Assembly (NCBI GenBank): GCA_963701385.1 | Contig: CAVOZW010000027.1 | Span: 310,001-374,000, forward strand | Direction of reading: 5' to 3' | DNA: 64,000 nucleotides | Origin: B30-G6 sp963701385 | Lineage (GTDB): Bacteria; Desulfobacterota; Desulfobacteria; Desulfobacterales; B30-G6 | Part shown: positions 26,596-35,043 of the stretch, piece after piece | Layout: each line of letters begins with the position of its first letter | Numbering within the stretch: the first letter of the stretch is position 1 | Program-made: the position numbers and the translations under genes | The notes under the pieces: model-generated | Seen by the model: the letters and a program-made list of their open reading frames with translations, nothing else | Told to the model about the DNA's origin: nothing | The model's database searches: none

Positions 26596-26873
26596 AAAGG
26601 ATTCGAGGGGTCCAGGGGTCCAGGATTCGAGTGATATGCTTAAAAATTATAAAGAGTTAAACGTTTGGCATAAATCGTATACACTATTGCATATGGTTCA
26701 GTCTGTGAATTGGAAACCCAAATCATGATATCAGGTGACTTGGGTTATGTGGAAAAAGAGAGACTTGATAAATTAAGAGGGGAGATTGGGGATGTCGAGA
26801 GAATGCTGAAAGCGTTGATAAAATCTCTGGAAAGCAAACACTTGGATCCTTGAATCCTTGGATCCTGGAATCC
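26596..26873. repeat. GGATTC/GGATCC-rich inverted tracts around a four-helix-bundle gene remnant
   Basis: Before the remnant, 26600-26632 reads GGATTCGAGGGGTCCAGG and a second unit; after it, 26841-26873 reads TTGGATCCTTGAATCC and a second unit, which is roughly the reverse complement. Similar text occurs at 1702-1733 and 10691-10711. Such tracts often flank four-helix-bundle (S23-type) genes and may mark a dispersed genetic unit. Confidence 0.45.
26636..26853 (+). pseudogene. four-helix-bundle (S23/IVS-type) protein, internally deleted
   Basis: The start is typical: MLKNYKELNVWHKSYTLLHM. After 21-24 codons the sequence jumps, with a frame change, to ELETQIMISGDLGYVEKERL and DKLRGEIGDVERMLKALIKS up to TGA at 26851, which is the C-terminal third of the same family (ELETQLxxAxxLGYI...). 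The central helices (the SIPSNIAEG region) are missing. So roughly 50-60 codons have been lost. These proteins are found in 23S rRNA intervening sequences and as scattered copies. Confidence 0.8.
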
Positions 26874-26875
26874 TT

Positions 26876-26910
26876 TCTCCCAACCGATTGGGAGAAGGGT
26901 CGCTTTTTTT
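26876..26910 (+). terminator. rho-independent terminator
   Basis: TCTCCCAA and TTGGGAGA form a perfect 8-bp stem around CCGA, followed after a short GC-rich stretch by seven T. It separates the remnant from the DUF89 gene. Confidence 0.65.
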
Positions 26911-26963
26911 AATTCTAAATCCGAATATCGTGTATAGGATTTAATAAACGGAGCTCTTTATCA

Positions 26964-27842
26964 ATGCGTCTCAAACCCGATTGCGTCCCATGTATCTTAA
27001 GTATGTCTTTGAGCTATCTTCGAAAGCTATCCATTGCTGAGGAACGCGTTAAGAATATCTATTCCGATATTCTAAGCATGGGACCCCTCAGGGGCGAAAA
27101 ATGGGATATTTCGAGCCCGGAGGTCATCGAGCCGATCATGATCAAAATTATGACGGCGGTCGGCAATACGGACCCTTTCCGGGCCGAAAAAGAAAAACAG
27201 AACCAGAAGATGCTGGCGCTGTATCCGGAACTGCAAAGGATGGTAAAAGCAGATAAGCATCCTTTGAGGGCAGCCGCCCACCTCGCCAGTCTTGGAAATG
27301 CCATCGATGTCATGATGGGTGGCGGTGCCGCAGATATTCAAAAAATCATTCAAGAACAGCTCGCTTATCCGCTGCCCAAGAAAGCCTTTGAGATATTTGA
27401 AAAACGGATATTAAACAGCAGCCGTATCCTCTATTTTGGCGACAATGCTGGAGAAATCGTTTTGGACCGGTTGTTCATCGAAATGGTCAAGGAGCGGCAT
27501 GATATAGAGATTGTCTTTGTGGTCAGAAGCATTCCCACCCTAAACGATGTAACCCTGAAAGATTCAGAACAGGTCGGGATGGTCAACCTGGTGCGTGTAA
27601 TAGAAAACGGTATCGACGGCCCTGTTCCCGGTACCCTGCTTCAACGATGCTCAAGGGACGTGAAGGACCTGTTTCAACAGGCGGACCTGATCATTTCCAA
27701 AGGCGGTGGAAATTTTGACACCCTGGATGAACTGCCGAAAACGCTCAAACGCAAGATATCGTATCTGCTGCTGTCAAAATGCCGCCCCTATGAAACGGTT
27801 TTTGGCGTGGGCTTGCATCGATCGATCTTGTTCAATTCATAG
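26964..27842 (+). CDS. DUF89 / ARMT1-like metal-dependent phosphatase family protein
   Basis: 292 aa. N-terminal CVPCILSMSL is the Cys-x2-Cys start common in archaeal and bacterial DUF89 proteins. The active-site strand reads ILYFGDNAGEIVLDRLFIEM, with the conserved Asp-Asn pair, and ADLIISKGGGNFDTLDEL gives the second conserved block. Known relatives are damage-control phosphatases acting on sugar phosphates or on phospho-metabolites. It sits between two Tm-1-like genes. Confidence 0.86.
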   Translation: MRLKPDCVPCILSMSLSYLRKLSIAEERVKNIYSDILSMGPLRGEKWDISSPEVIEPIMIKIMTAVGNTDPFRAEKEKQNQKMLALYPELQRMVKADKHPLRAAAHLASLGNAIDVMMGGGAADIQKIIQEQLAYPLPKKAFEIFEKRILNSSRILYFGDNAGEIVLDRLFIEMVKERHDIEIVFVVRSIPTLNDVTLKDSEQVGMVNLVRVIENGIDGPVPGTLLQRCSRDVKDLFQQADLIISKGGGNFDTLDELPKTLKRKISYLLLSKCRPYETVFGVGLHRSILFNS

Positions 27843-27943
27843 AAAACACCTGCCGCAAGGCGGTTTATCTTGCATCATCCGTGAGCATTATGCGGAACAT
27901 ATATTATACAACTGGTATAACCTTCGCCGAACAGGAGATCTTC

Positions 27944-29164
27944 ATGAAGAAAAAAAATGTGCTTCTTGTGGCCACGATGGACACCAAGTTCAGAGAAGCC
28001 AGTTTCATCGAGTCCTGTCTCAAAGAATCGGGCCGCTCGGTCCAGATTATGGACGCCGGCATTCGAGGTGATAGCCCCGTGCCCGTCACCATTGCAAGAC
28101 AGGACGTTGCCCGGGCCGGTGGAAAGACCCTGGAGCAAGTCCAATCCATCGGCCACGAAGGCAAGGCCCTGGACATTATGCTCAAGGGGGCCTGCAAGAT
28201 TGCCAAAACCTTGTATGAAAAAGGAGATATCAATGGTGTCATCAGCCTGGGGGGATCCATGGGAACCACCCTCGGTACCGGTGTCATGCGTCAATTTCCC
28301 ATTGGAATTCCAAAGGTGATGATTTCCACCATGGCCTCCCGGGATACAAGGGCTTTCGTGGGCACAAAAGATATCCTGATGCTGCATGCTGTCTGTGACC
28401 TGTCCGGTCTTAACCGATTTTCTAGAAAAATACTCCAGAACGGCGCAATGGCCATGGTCGGCATGACATCCAAAAGGCAAAAAGACATCTCTTCCGACAA
28501 ACCCATGATCTTTATTTCCACACTGGGAACCACCGAGAAATGTGTTCAGGAAATACGCGCTTGCCTCGAGACACAGGGCAAGGAGGTGGTCGTTTTCCAT
28601 ACCGTCGGTTCCGGCGGAAGGGCCATGGAGGAATTGATGGCGTCTGTTGCCATCGAGGCCGTGGTGGACCTGTCGCTTCACGAAATGGCGGATCATCGCT
28701 TCGGCGGGGATTACGATGCAGGGCCGGAACGAGGCTCCGTGGCGTTGAAAAAGGGGATCCCGGTCGTCCTGGTGCCCGGAAACATCGATTTTCTTGTGGC
28801 AGGACCACCGGAGCAAGCCCAGAAAGACTTTCCCAACCGGCCATACCATGTTCACAATTCAGCCATCACCGTTGTGCGGTCGACTCAGAAGGAGATGGAA
28901 ATTATCGGCAGACAGGTGGGGGATTTTTGCAAAAAGGCGCCAGGACCGTATACCATCGTGGTTCCCATGCAAGGCTTTTCAGCATTCGATGCCAAAGAAG
29001 GGCCGCTTCACGACCCCCAAGGACCGTCACACTTTGTCAAAGGTCTCAAAGAGCGACTGTCCGATGCATCACACCTACACACCCTGCCGTATCATATCAA
29101 TGATTCGGAATTTGCCACAACGGTGATTGACAAGCTTCACGACCTGCTGCGATTGAGGCGATAA
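27944..29164 (+). CDS. Tm-1-like (UPF0261) ATP-binding protein, paralogue 2
   Basis: 406 aa from ATG 27944, chosen because AGGAG lies 8 bases upstream; an upstream ATG at 27881 has none. Family blocks: VLLVATMDTKFREASFIESC, VISLGGSMGTTLGTGVMRQF, IGIPKVMISTMASRDTRAFV, GTKDILMLHAVCDLSGLNRF and FHTVGSGGRAMEELMASVAI. The C-terminal part (AFDAKEGPLHDPQGPSHFVK) matches the end of paralogue 1. Function unknown; ATP-dependent metabolism of an unidentified small molecule is possible. Confidence 0.88.
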   Translation: MKKKNVLLVATMDTKFREASFIESCLKESGRSVQIMDAGIRGDSPVPVTIARQDVARAGGKTLEQVQSIGHEGKALDIMLKGACKIAKTLYEKGDINGVISLGGSMGTTLGTGVMRQFPIGIPKVMISTMASRDTRAFVGTKDILMLHAVCDLSGLNRFSRKILQNGAMAMVGMTSKRQKDISSDKPMIFISTLGTTEKCVQEIRACLETQGKEVVVFHTVGSGGRAMEELMASVAIEAVVDLSLHEMADHRFGGDYDAGPERGSVALKKGIPVVLVPGNIDFLVAGPPEQAQKDFPNRPYHVHNSAITVVRSTQKEMEIIGRQVGDFCKKAPGPYTIVVPMQGFSAFDAKEGPLHDPQGPSHFVKGLKERLSDASHLHTLPYHINDSEFATTVIDKLHDLLRLRR

Positions 29165-29228
29165 AAGACAAACTCGGCTATCGTGCCGGAGAACGGAAGA
29201 TTGTCAAATCGGATGTTGCAACCTTGCT

Positions 29229-29909
29229 TTACACGAGGATATCCTTCAAATTCGCTATGCTGTCAATGACGGCATCGGGGTTTTCCCTGCTCAATGCTTC
29301 CCGGTGATCGAATCCGGTCAGGACCCCCACGGTCTTCATCCCGGCAGCTTTGCCCGCCTGGATGTCGGTACGTGCGTCGCCCACGTACATACAGTGTTGC
29401 GGCAGGATGCCGAGCAGCTTGCTGCATTCGAACAAGGGGTCTGCCGAAGGCTTTTTCCGGGGTGCATCGTCGGCGGTAATGATGACTTCCATTAGATCGT
29501 TTATGCCCGAGTCCACCAGCGGATACAGCTTGACCTTCATGTTTTCTCGGGGTGTGGATGTCGCAATGCCAAGCTTGATCCCTTTTTGGGAAAGCATCTC
29601 CAATGTCTCTTTGGCTTTTGGGATCAATTTTACCTGCTTTCCAAAGAGTTTCGGGTAGATCTCGGCAATGATCTGCCTGGTTTTCTTGATCAGGCGGGTC
29701 TTCTGTGCGGGTCCTGTTTCCGGAAAAACAAGCCCCCATTCAAACTCACCGTCTTTGGCCGCCTCCTGAATTTTTTCTTTCGACGGCATGGGGAAATCGA
29801 GTCTTTTCAACACAATTTCAATGATCTGAAAATATATACCGATGGAATCCAAAATCGTACCGTCGAGATCGAATAGAACGGCGTCCACATTCATTCTTAT
29901 GCGTTTCAA
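29229..29909 (-). CDS. HAD-superfamily phosphatase (phosphoglycolate phosphatase-like)
   Basis: 226 aa. Motif I VLFDLDGTILDS (nucleophile Asp), motif II IATSTPRENM, motif III lysine in DAPRKKPSADPLFEC and motif IV MYVGDARTDIQAGKAAGMKT. A helical cap (residues 20-85) makes it a class C1 HAD. Start probably at MNVDAVL (about 29894); the longer MKRIR start at 29909 overlaps the NUDIX gene by four bases, suggesting coupling. It is near the phenol-type cluster but faces away; phenylphosphate carboxylase systems do include a HAD subunit, so a link cannot be ruled out. Confidence 0.88.
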   Translation of the reverse strand: MKRIRMNVDAVLFDLDGTILDSIGIYFQIIEIVLKRLDFPMPSKEKIQEAAKDGEFEWGLVFPETGPAQKTRLIKKTRQIIAEIYPKLFGKQVKLIPKAKETLEMLSQKGIKLGIATSTPRENMKVKLYPLVDSGINDLMEVIITADDAPRKKPSADPLFECSKLLGILPQHCMYVGDARTDIQAGKAAGMKTVGVLTGFDHREALSRENPDAVIDSIANLKDILV

Positions 29910-30466
29910 GCGCTGCTTTTCTCCTTGTTTTCATGCATCCAGTAATAGGAAAAGGCCAACACAGTCATGCCATTGTCTATTTCTTTGCTATGGATCTTGC
30001 AAGGAATATCTGCCAGGGGCATTTTAACAACTTGCATATCCTCGCCGGCATCCAGTTCCTGCTTCTGCTGGAATTCGGCTTCCGATGCCAGACATACCCA
30101 ACAGCGGTTACTCAATATGGCCGGCTGGGGAAAACATTCACCAATGATATCAAGATCCGCAACGCCATAGCCGGTCTCCTCCAGAAGCTCCCGCCGTGCG
30201 GCCGCAAGGGGAGACGGATCATCCGGGTCCACCAGCCCCCCGGGCAGTTCGAGGTGAATCTTCTCGGTGCCGTGACGATATTGACGGACCATTATGACTT
30301 CCTGTCTTGCGGTAAGGGCCAGAACCACAACCCAATCAGGGAAATGGATGGCCATCACATTCATCGGCTTGCCTGTTCTGGGCGAACAGGCTTCTTTTGC
30401 CTCTATCTGCATGAGCTTGAAATCATGCAAGGTTTTGCGATTTATAATGTCCCATTGTCGAATCAT
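29906..30466 (-). CDS. NUDIX hydrolase (ADP-ribose pyrophosphatase-like)
   Basis: 186 aa. The NUDIX box reads GGLVDPDDPSPLAAARRELL followed by EETGYG, with a slightly long loop. The preceding VIMVRQYRHGTEKIHLELPG is typical of the ADP-ribose/nucleotide-sugar pyrophosphatase branch. It is coupled by a 4-bp overlap to the HAD phosphatase gene, a plausible housekeeping pair. Confidence 0.9.
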   Translation of the reverse strand: MIRQWDIINRKTLHDFKLMQIEAKEACSPRTGKPMNVMAIHFPDWVVVLALTARQEVIMVRQYRHGTEKIHLELPGGLVDPDDPSPLAAARRELLEETGYGVADLDIIGECFPQPAILSNRCWVCLASEAEFQQKQELDAGEDMQVVKMPLADIPCKIHSKEIDNGMTVLAFSYYWMHENKEKSSA

Positions 30467-30526
30467 CCTGGCATCTCCCCCATAAAAATGAAGCCCAACA
30501 GCGAAGTTGGATTTCTTACGAAACTC

Positions 30527-31474
30527 TCAACGTTGTTGGGCCAGTATTTTCAACATCAAGGCCCCGATATCCTGGGGCCGCATATCTTCGGACCGCAATT
30601 TCTTCAAGACTTTCTCAAAAGCCCTGGCAGCTGCGGACAAAGGCTGGTTTTTCAAATATGCAAAACTGACATCGAGAAAAATCCGTTGCCCTAACAGCGG
30701 AATCGTGGCCAATTTTCCTTCTTCGATTTCCGCAGCCACACACGCTTTCACAAGAATGGAAATCCCTTCCCCTTTTTGAACCAGCTGTTTGATAAATTCA
30801 TTGTTGCTGGTTTCCATAAGCGAGTTGGGTGTGCAGTGATGTTGTTCAAAAAACAGGTTCACGCGCTTTCGCGTACCTGAACCCGTTTCCTTCATGATCA
30901 GCGGTTCTTTGGCCAGTTCCTGTGGAGAGACACTTCCTTTAGCCGTCAAGGGATGATTTACCGGAACGATGATGATCAACTCTTCCTGACTAAAAGGGAC
31001 AAATGTAATACCTGGATTCTCCGTTGCCTTGGCAATGACAGCGACTTCGTTCTTAAATTCCAGGAGGTTGTTGGTCATGTCCAAGGAACTGCCTTCATCC
31101 AGATGGATTTTGATATGCGGGTAGTCTTTATGAAAATTGGAGAGGAAAGAAGGCATAAAATAACGCGCATAGGTCTTGGTCGTTCCTACCCGCAGAACAC
31201 CTCGCTTTAACTCCTTCATGTCATCGAGGATATTTTCGATCTCTTTTTCGTATTGAAAGATTCTTTGCGTGTATTCAAATAGCGTTTTACCCGCCTCTGT
31301 CAGATGTATCTGGCGTCCTTTTTTTATGAATAACCTCAGGCTGCATCCTTCTTCCAGCGCTTTTATCTGGGCAGTGATGGCCGGCTGCGTAACGAACAGT
31401 GCGCTTGCCGCGACAGTAAAACTTCCATGTTTTGCTGCATAATGAAAGGTCCTGAGCTGATTGAAGTTCAACAT
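30527..31474 (-). CDS. LysR-type transcriptional regulator
   Basis: 315 aa. Winged-HTH at residues 1-60 (FHYAAKHGSFTVAASALFVT, QPAITAQIKALEE) followed by a periplasmic-binding-like effector domain (GVLRVGTTKTYARYFMPSFL, NHPLTAKGSVSPQELAKEPL). It is divergent from the phenylphosphate synthase genes with a 271-bp shared region holding direct repeats, the standard layout for a LysR activator of the adjoining operon. Confidence 0.93.
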   Translation of the reverse strand: MLNFNQLRTFHYAAKHGSFTVAASALFVTQPAITAQIKALEEGCSLRLFIKKGRQIHLTEAGKTLFEYTQRIFQYEKEIENILDDMKELKRGVLRVGTTKTYARYFMPSFLSNFHKDYPHIKIHLDEGSSLDMTNNLLEFKNEVAVIAKATENPGITFVPFSQEELIIIVPVNHPLTAKGSVSPQELAKEPLIMKETGSGTRKRVNLFFEQHHCTPNSLMETSNNEFIKQLVQKGEGISILVKACVAAEIEEGKLATIPLLGQRIFLDVSFAYLKNQPLSAAARAFEKVLKKLRSEDMRPQDIGALMLKILAQQR

Positions 31475-31499
31475 GAATTCTTTCCTATTGAATATTTTT

Positions 31500-31544
31500 A
31501 CTTATGACTAATATCTTATATAAGAAAAACTTATGACTAACATA
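31500..31544. promoter_or_regulatory. candidate LysR operator: 12-bp direct repeats and a CTTATATAAG palindrome
   Basis: ACTTATGACTAA occurs at 31500 and again at 31529, 29 bp apart (about three helical turns), with TCTTATATAAGA between them. The position, just upstream of the lysR start and about 200 bp before ppsA, suits auto-regulation and activation of the divergent operon. Confidence 0.6.
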
Positions 31545-31745
31545 AATATATTTGAATTGACAGAATATTGTTGCTCATCCATAAATAGACTTGATTCTTT
31601 TTCTTCTTATGGCAGACTGTATTCGCCGGCACGTCATGCTGAATCGGGTTCCAGATCCTCCACCATTGATTGTCTAAATTTACCCTGCGAATCTCCAGGG
31701 TTCGGCACTATCCCTATTAACCCCACACAAAAAGGAGGATAAAAA

Positions 31746-33602
31746 ATGCCGAACGAAAAAGGAAGATTTCCAGATCCGCACGAGTTTCAGGTTCCAGCCG
31801 AACTTGAAGGCTGGGAAGAGATGTACCCAGACCATCACCTGTTTTCCAAGGACAGATCAGACTGGGAAAAGGCACAATTCTGGTATCAGGACAAGATCCA
31901 CGCACCTGAACCCGTGCCGCCACTGGACCTCATTTTTCAAGAAGCGTGGCAAATATCACTTTCCCAATACACCACCCGGGTATTTTGTATTCCGCCTGCC
32001 CAAGGAATTGCCCAAAGGATGGTTGGGTGTTACCTCTACATCTGTGCCATCGCCCCCCCACCCGATGAAATTATCGGCGAAAAAGCAGCCTTATTTGAAA
32101 AACGCGTTTTTTATGTATTTGAGCACTATGATGAGTTGTGGGAAAAATGGCTGACAAAATTCAAAGCGCTTGGCCAAGAGATGGAAGCGGTGACGGTTCC
32201 TTCGGAACTTCCCAAATACGTTCCGGAAGATCAGGTACTGCCCGCGCCCACAGGCTACTATGACTCATACAACCTGCTCGAAGCTTTCGACAAACTTGTC
32301 AATCAAATGTTCAAGGGCTGGCAGTATCATTTTGAAATGCTCAATTTGACCTATCTGGCCTACCTCATGTTTGCCGATGTTGCCAGAAAACTCTTTCCGG
32401 GAATTAGTGAAAGTGCCATCGGCAAGATGGTTGCCGGGGCATATGTTTCCATGTTCAAACCGGAAGAGGAGTTGTGCCGGCTCTCCAGATTGGCACATTC
32501 AACAAAAGGCGTGGCAGACATTCTGAGGGGTGACAACCCGGCTGCAGAAAAGATCGTGGCGCTTGAAAAATCATCGGAAGGCCAGAACTGGCTGGCGGAA
32601 TACGATAAAGCCAAGGATCCTTGGTTCTCTGTATCCTGCGGCAGCGGCTGGTTTCATCACGAAGGCAGTTGGCTGACCAACCTCGATATTCCTTTCAGCT
32701 ACATCAAAAGTTATGTGGACCGGCTGGAAAAAGGTGAAACCATCGAGCGGGCCCTTGATGCCATCGGCAAAGAACGCGATGAAGTCGTTGCGGAATATAG
32801 AAATCTCATCAAAACCGATGAAGACCGAGCGTCGTTCGACGGTGCCTACAACACCATTAGAACCATCTATCGATATGCCGAAGATCACCTCTTCTGGGTA
32901 GAGCATTGGTTCCATACCATTTGGTACAGGAAAATTCGGGAGATTGGTCAGCTCCTCGTGGATAACGGCATGTTGGATCAAGTGGATGACATCTTCATGT
33001 TCAACCGCTACGAGATACCGCAACTCCTGACCGAAGTGTCCACCGGGTGGGCGCTCGGGGTGGACATCCCCATGAGAAGCTCCCATTACAAGGCCAAAGC
33101 GGCCAAGCGTAGAAGCATTCTGGATGCGGCAGGAAAATGGAACCCGACGCCGGCGTTGGGTGTGCCGCCCGAAGAAATAGCCGAGCCGTTTACGATCATG
33201 TTGTGGGGTGTCACCACAGACAAAGTCCAGGAATGGCTCAAGGGAGTCGATGCGACGAAGGCAGGCGATATGTCGGAAATCAAAGGCTTTGCTTCTTCCG
33301 CCGGTGTGGCCGAAGGACCTGCCAGGGTACTGAAATTACTCAAGGACATCCTGGACCTCCAACCTGGTGAGATTCTGGTTTGCCCATCTACAAACCCATC
33401 CTGGGCACCTGTGTTTACCAACATCAAAGCCACCGTTACCGACATTGGCGGACTCACCAGTCATGCGGCCATCGTCTGCAGAGAATACGGTATCCCTTCG
33501 GTCACTGGGACGGGTGTGGCCACGTCTGTTATCAAGACCGGCGATATCATCAAAGTGGACGGAGACGCCGGTGTTGTTGAGGTGCTAAAGCGGGCAGGCT
33601 AA
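31746..33602 (+). CDS. ppsA: phenylphosphate synthase alpha subunit (PEP-synthase-like mobile domain)
   Basis: 618 aa. The C-terminal 100 residues form the swivelling phosphohistidine domain of PEP-utilising enzymes: GFASSAGVAEGPARVL, GEILVCPSTNPSWAPVF and GGLTSHAAIVCREYGIP with His573. The N-terminal 500 residues lack an ATP-grasp domain but have a helical phenol-type substrate part (TGYYDSYNLLEAFDKLVNQM). Length and His position agree with phenylphosphate synthase subunit 1 of Thauera, in which a conserved His carries the phosphoryl group passed to phenol. RBS AAAGGAGG at 31731-31738. The next gene supplies the ATP-binding part. Acting on catechol, cresol or another phenol is also possible. 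Confidence 0.86.
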   Translation: MPNEKGRFPDPHEFQVPAELEGWEEMYPDHHLFSKDRSDWEKAQFWYQDKIHAPEPVPPLDLIFQEAWQISLSQYTTRVFCIPPAQGIAQRMVGCYLYICAIAPPPDEIIGEKAALFEKRVFYVFEHYDELWEKWLTKFKALGQEMEAVTVPSELPKYVPEDQVLPAPTGYYDSYNLLEAFDKLVNQMFKGWQYHFEMLNLTYLAYLMFADVARKLFPGISESAIGKMVAGAYVSMFKPEEELCRLSRLAHSTKGVADILRGDNPAAEKIVALEKSSEGQNWLAEYDKAKDPWFSVSCGSGWFHHEGSWLTNLDIPFSYIKSYVDRLEKGETIERALDAIGKERDEVVAEYRNLIKTDEDRASFDGAYNTIRTIYRYAEDHLFWVEHWFHTIWYRKIREIGQLLVDNGMLDQVDDIFMFNRYEIPQLLTEVSTGWALGVDIPMRSSHYKAKAAKRRSILDAAGKWNPTPALGVPPEEIAEPFTIMLWGVTTDKVQEWLKGVDATKAGDMSEIKGFASSAGVAEGPARVLKLLKDILDLQPGEILVCPSTNPSWAPVFTNIKATVTDIGGLTSHAAIVCREYGIPSVTGTGVATSVIKTGDIIKVDGDAGVVEVLKRAG

Positions 33603-33642
33603 CACCTGACGCGTGCGATGCCCAAGGAAACAACTCAAACGT

Positions 33643-33670
33643 GTTTGGAGCGGCCATGGCCGCTCCAAAC
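33643..33670. repeat. perfect 28-bp palindrome between ppsA and ppsB
   Basis: The arm GTTTGGAGCGGCCA is followed at once by its reverse complement. In RNA it would form a 12-bp GC-rich hairpin ending 30 bp before the ppsB start. There is no T run, so an mRNA processing or stability signal is more likely than a terminator. Confidence 0.7.
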
Positions 33671-33699
33671 CCCCTCAAACCAGTAAACCGGGGGTAAAG

Positions 33700-34770
33700 A
33701 TGGATTATGTCCTAAGGTTCCAGGAGGTAGACAAAAACTCCCTGCCCATGGTTGGTGGTAAAAATGCCAGCCTGGGAGAGATGATAAAAGCGGGTATTCG
33801 GGTACCGCCCGGCTTTGCGGTAACAACGGAAAGTTACCAAAACTTTATCACAGAAACCGGCATCCAGGATGATATTTTCCGGGTACTGTCGGCCTTGAAA
33901 ACAGGGGATATCGCATCTCTGAATGCCGCCAGCGCCCAAATCCAGGGCATGATACAGGACTCAACCCTTGCGGAAGATATCAAACAGGCTATCGAAAAAG
34001 CATATGGCGAGCTGTGTGACAACTGCCAGGTCGTTGCCATGCCGGTGGCAGTTCGTTCGAGCGCGACTGCAGAGGACTTACCCAATGCAAGCTTCGCCGG
34101 CCAACAAGACACCTATCTTTGGATTCAGGGTGCCCAAGAAGTAATTGAAAAGGTTCAGTATTGCTGGGCCAGTCTCTTTACACCCCGCGCCATCGACTAT
34201 CGCGTGAAGAATCATTTTCCGCATGAAAAAGTATTAATCAGCGTGGGTGTTCAGAAAATGGTAAATTCCAAAGCCGCCGGGGTAATGTTTACCTTGAACC
34301 CAACCGATGGTGATCTGTCAAAAGTTGTTATCGAAGGCAGCTGGGGGCTGGGGGAGACCGTTGTCTCCGGCTCGGTAAACCCGGATAAGTTCGTCGTCGA
34401 CAAAGTGGTCATGGAAACATCCGATAAAACCATTTCCACCAAGCATATCGAGTGTGTGTATGATCCCCAAGCAGGCAAAGTTGTGGATACGGATGTCGAT
34501 CAGGACATGCAATGCAAGTGCTGCCTGGAAGATCAGGAGGTCAAGGCGCTGGTCAGTCTGGCAAAAGTGATCGAACGGCACTACCAACGCCCCATGGACA
34601 TCGAATGGGCCATCGACAAAGACTTGGCGTTCCCCGAGAATATCTTTATCGTACAGGCCAGACCGGAGACGGTATGGAGCCGGCGGAAGGCCAAGTCGGT
34701 GTTTGGCAGCAAAAGCGGATATCAGCTTTTAATGGAACAGGCCATGAAAAGGATCAAGATACCCAGTTAG
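33700..34770 (+). CDS. ppsB: phenylphosphate synthase beta subunit (PEP-synthase ATP-grasp domain)
   Basis: 356 aa, ATP-grasp half of PEP synthase only: LPMVGGKNASLGEMIKAGIR, VPPGFAVTTESYQNFI, MPVAVRSSATAEDLPNASFA, GQQDTYLWI, FTPRAIDYRV and the C-terminal MDIEWAIDKDLAF with IFIVQARPETVWS. It lacks the phosphohistidine and PEP domains, which agrees with phenylphosphate synthase subunit 2 and fits subunit 1 encoded just before. Start at ATG 33700 after GGGGGTAAAG; an upstream frame start at 33613 runs through the palindrome and is unlikely. The third (CBS-type) subunit known in Thauera is not present. The G of the TAG stop is also the first base of a MITE-like repeat. Confidence 0.87.
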   Translation: MDYVLRFQEVDKNSLPMVGGKNASLGEMIKAGIRVPPGFAVTTESYQNFITETGIQDDIFRVLSALKTGDIASLNAASAQIQGMIQDSTLAEDIKQAIEKAYGELCDNCQVVAMPVAVRSSATAEDLPNASFAGQQDTYLWIQGAQEVIEKVQYCWASLFTPRAIDYRVKNHFPHEKVLISVGVQKMVNSKAAGVMFTLNPTDGDLSKVVIEGSWGLGETVVSGSVNPDKFVVDKVVMETSDKTISTKHIECVYDPQAGKVVDTDVDQDMQCKCCLEDQEVKALVSLAKVIERHYQRPMDIEWAIDKDLAFPENIFIVQARPETVWSRRKAKSVFGSKSGYQLLMEQAMKRIKIPS

Positions 34771-34816
34771 TGCCCATCCACAAATGGTCTTTTTCCGCGA
34801 TATCGGTGTTGGACGT
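34770..34816 (-). repeat. MITE-like element, copy 1 (right half, minus orientation)
   Basis: GTGCCCATCCACAAATGG and the following TCTTTTTCCGCGATATCGG are the reverse complement of the right half of the copy at 38846-38931, with very few changes over about 47 bases. The other end has diverged. It abuts the ppsB stop codon. Confidence 0.75.
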
Positions 34817-34915
34817 CATGAACTGCCATTTTCCGCCGGCCATCCATCGCACTGATCAGCTGTATGCCTTAGCAATACTGGCCGACCGCACAGCTCCATG
34901 GCTGAAATTAATGAA

Positions 34916-35012
34916 GCTCCCCGCGGTAAGCTGCGGGGTATCAAAGCGGAATTCGCCCAAGCCATTCACCCCTGCAACAAGCTGCAGGGTATTCCAGCCA
35001 AGGCGAATGAAG
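34916..35012. repeat. REP/BIME-like pair of hairpins between ppsB and the ubiD-like gene
   Basis: CCCCGCGG/CTGCGGGG (loop TAAG) and CCCTGCA/TGCAGGG are two hairpins, and ATTCGCC/GGCGAAT brackets the second. The layout GAAGCTCCCCGCGGTAAGC resembles the hairpin at 8507-8552 on the other strand. It interrupts the operon, so it must allow readthrough or a new promoter lies beyond it. Confidence 0.6.
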
Positions 35013-35043
35013 TCCAACAAAATAGAAGGAGGGTAATTGATCC

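Noticed and set aside
31625..31645. Sigma-54 promoter GGCACG...GC upstream of ppsA
   Set aside because: The distance between GG and GC is too short for a -24/-12 promoter.
34512..35036. A 174-codon open frame spanning the end of ppsB and the repeats
   Set aside because: It is out of frame with ppsB in a region with clear ppsB coding and then runs through repeat DNA.
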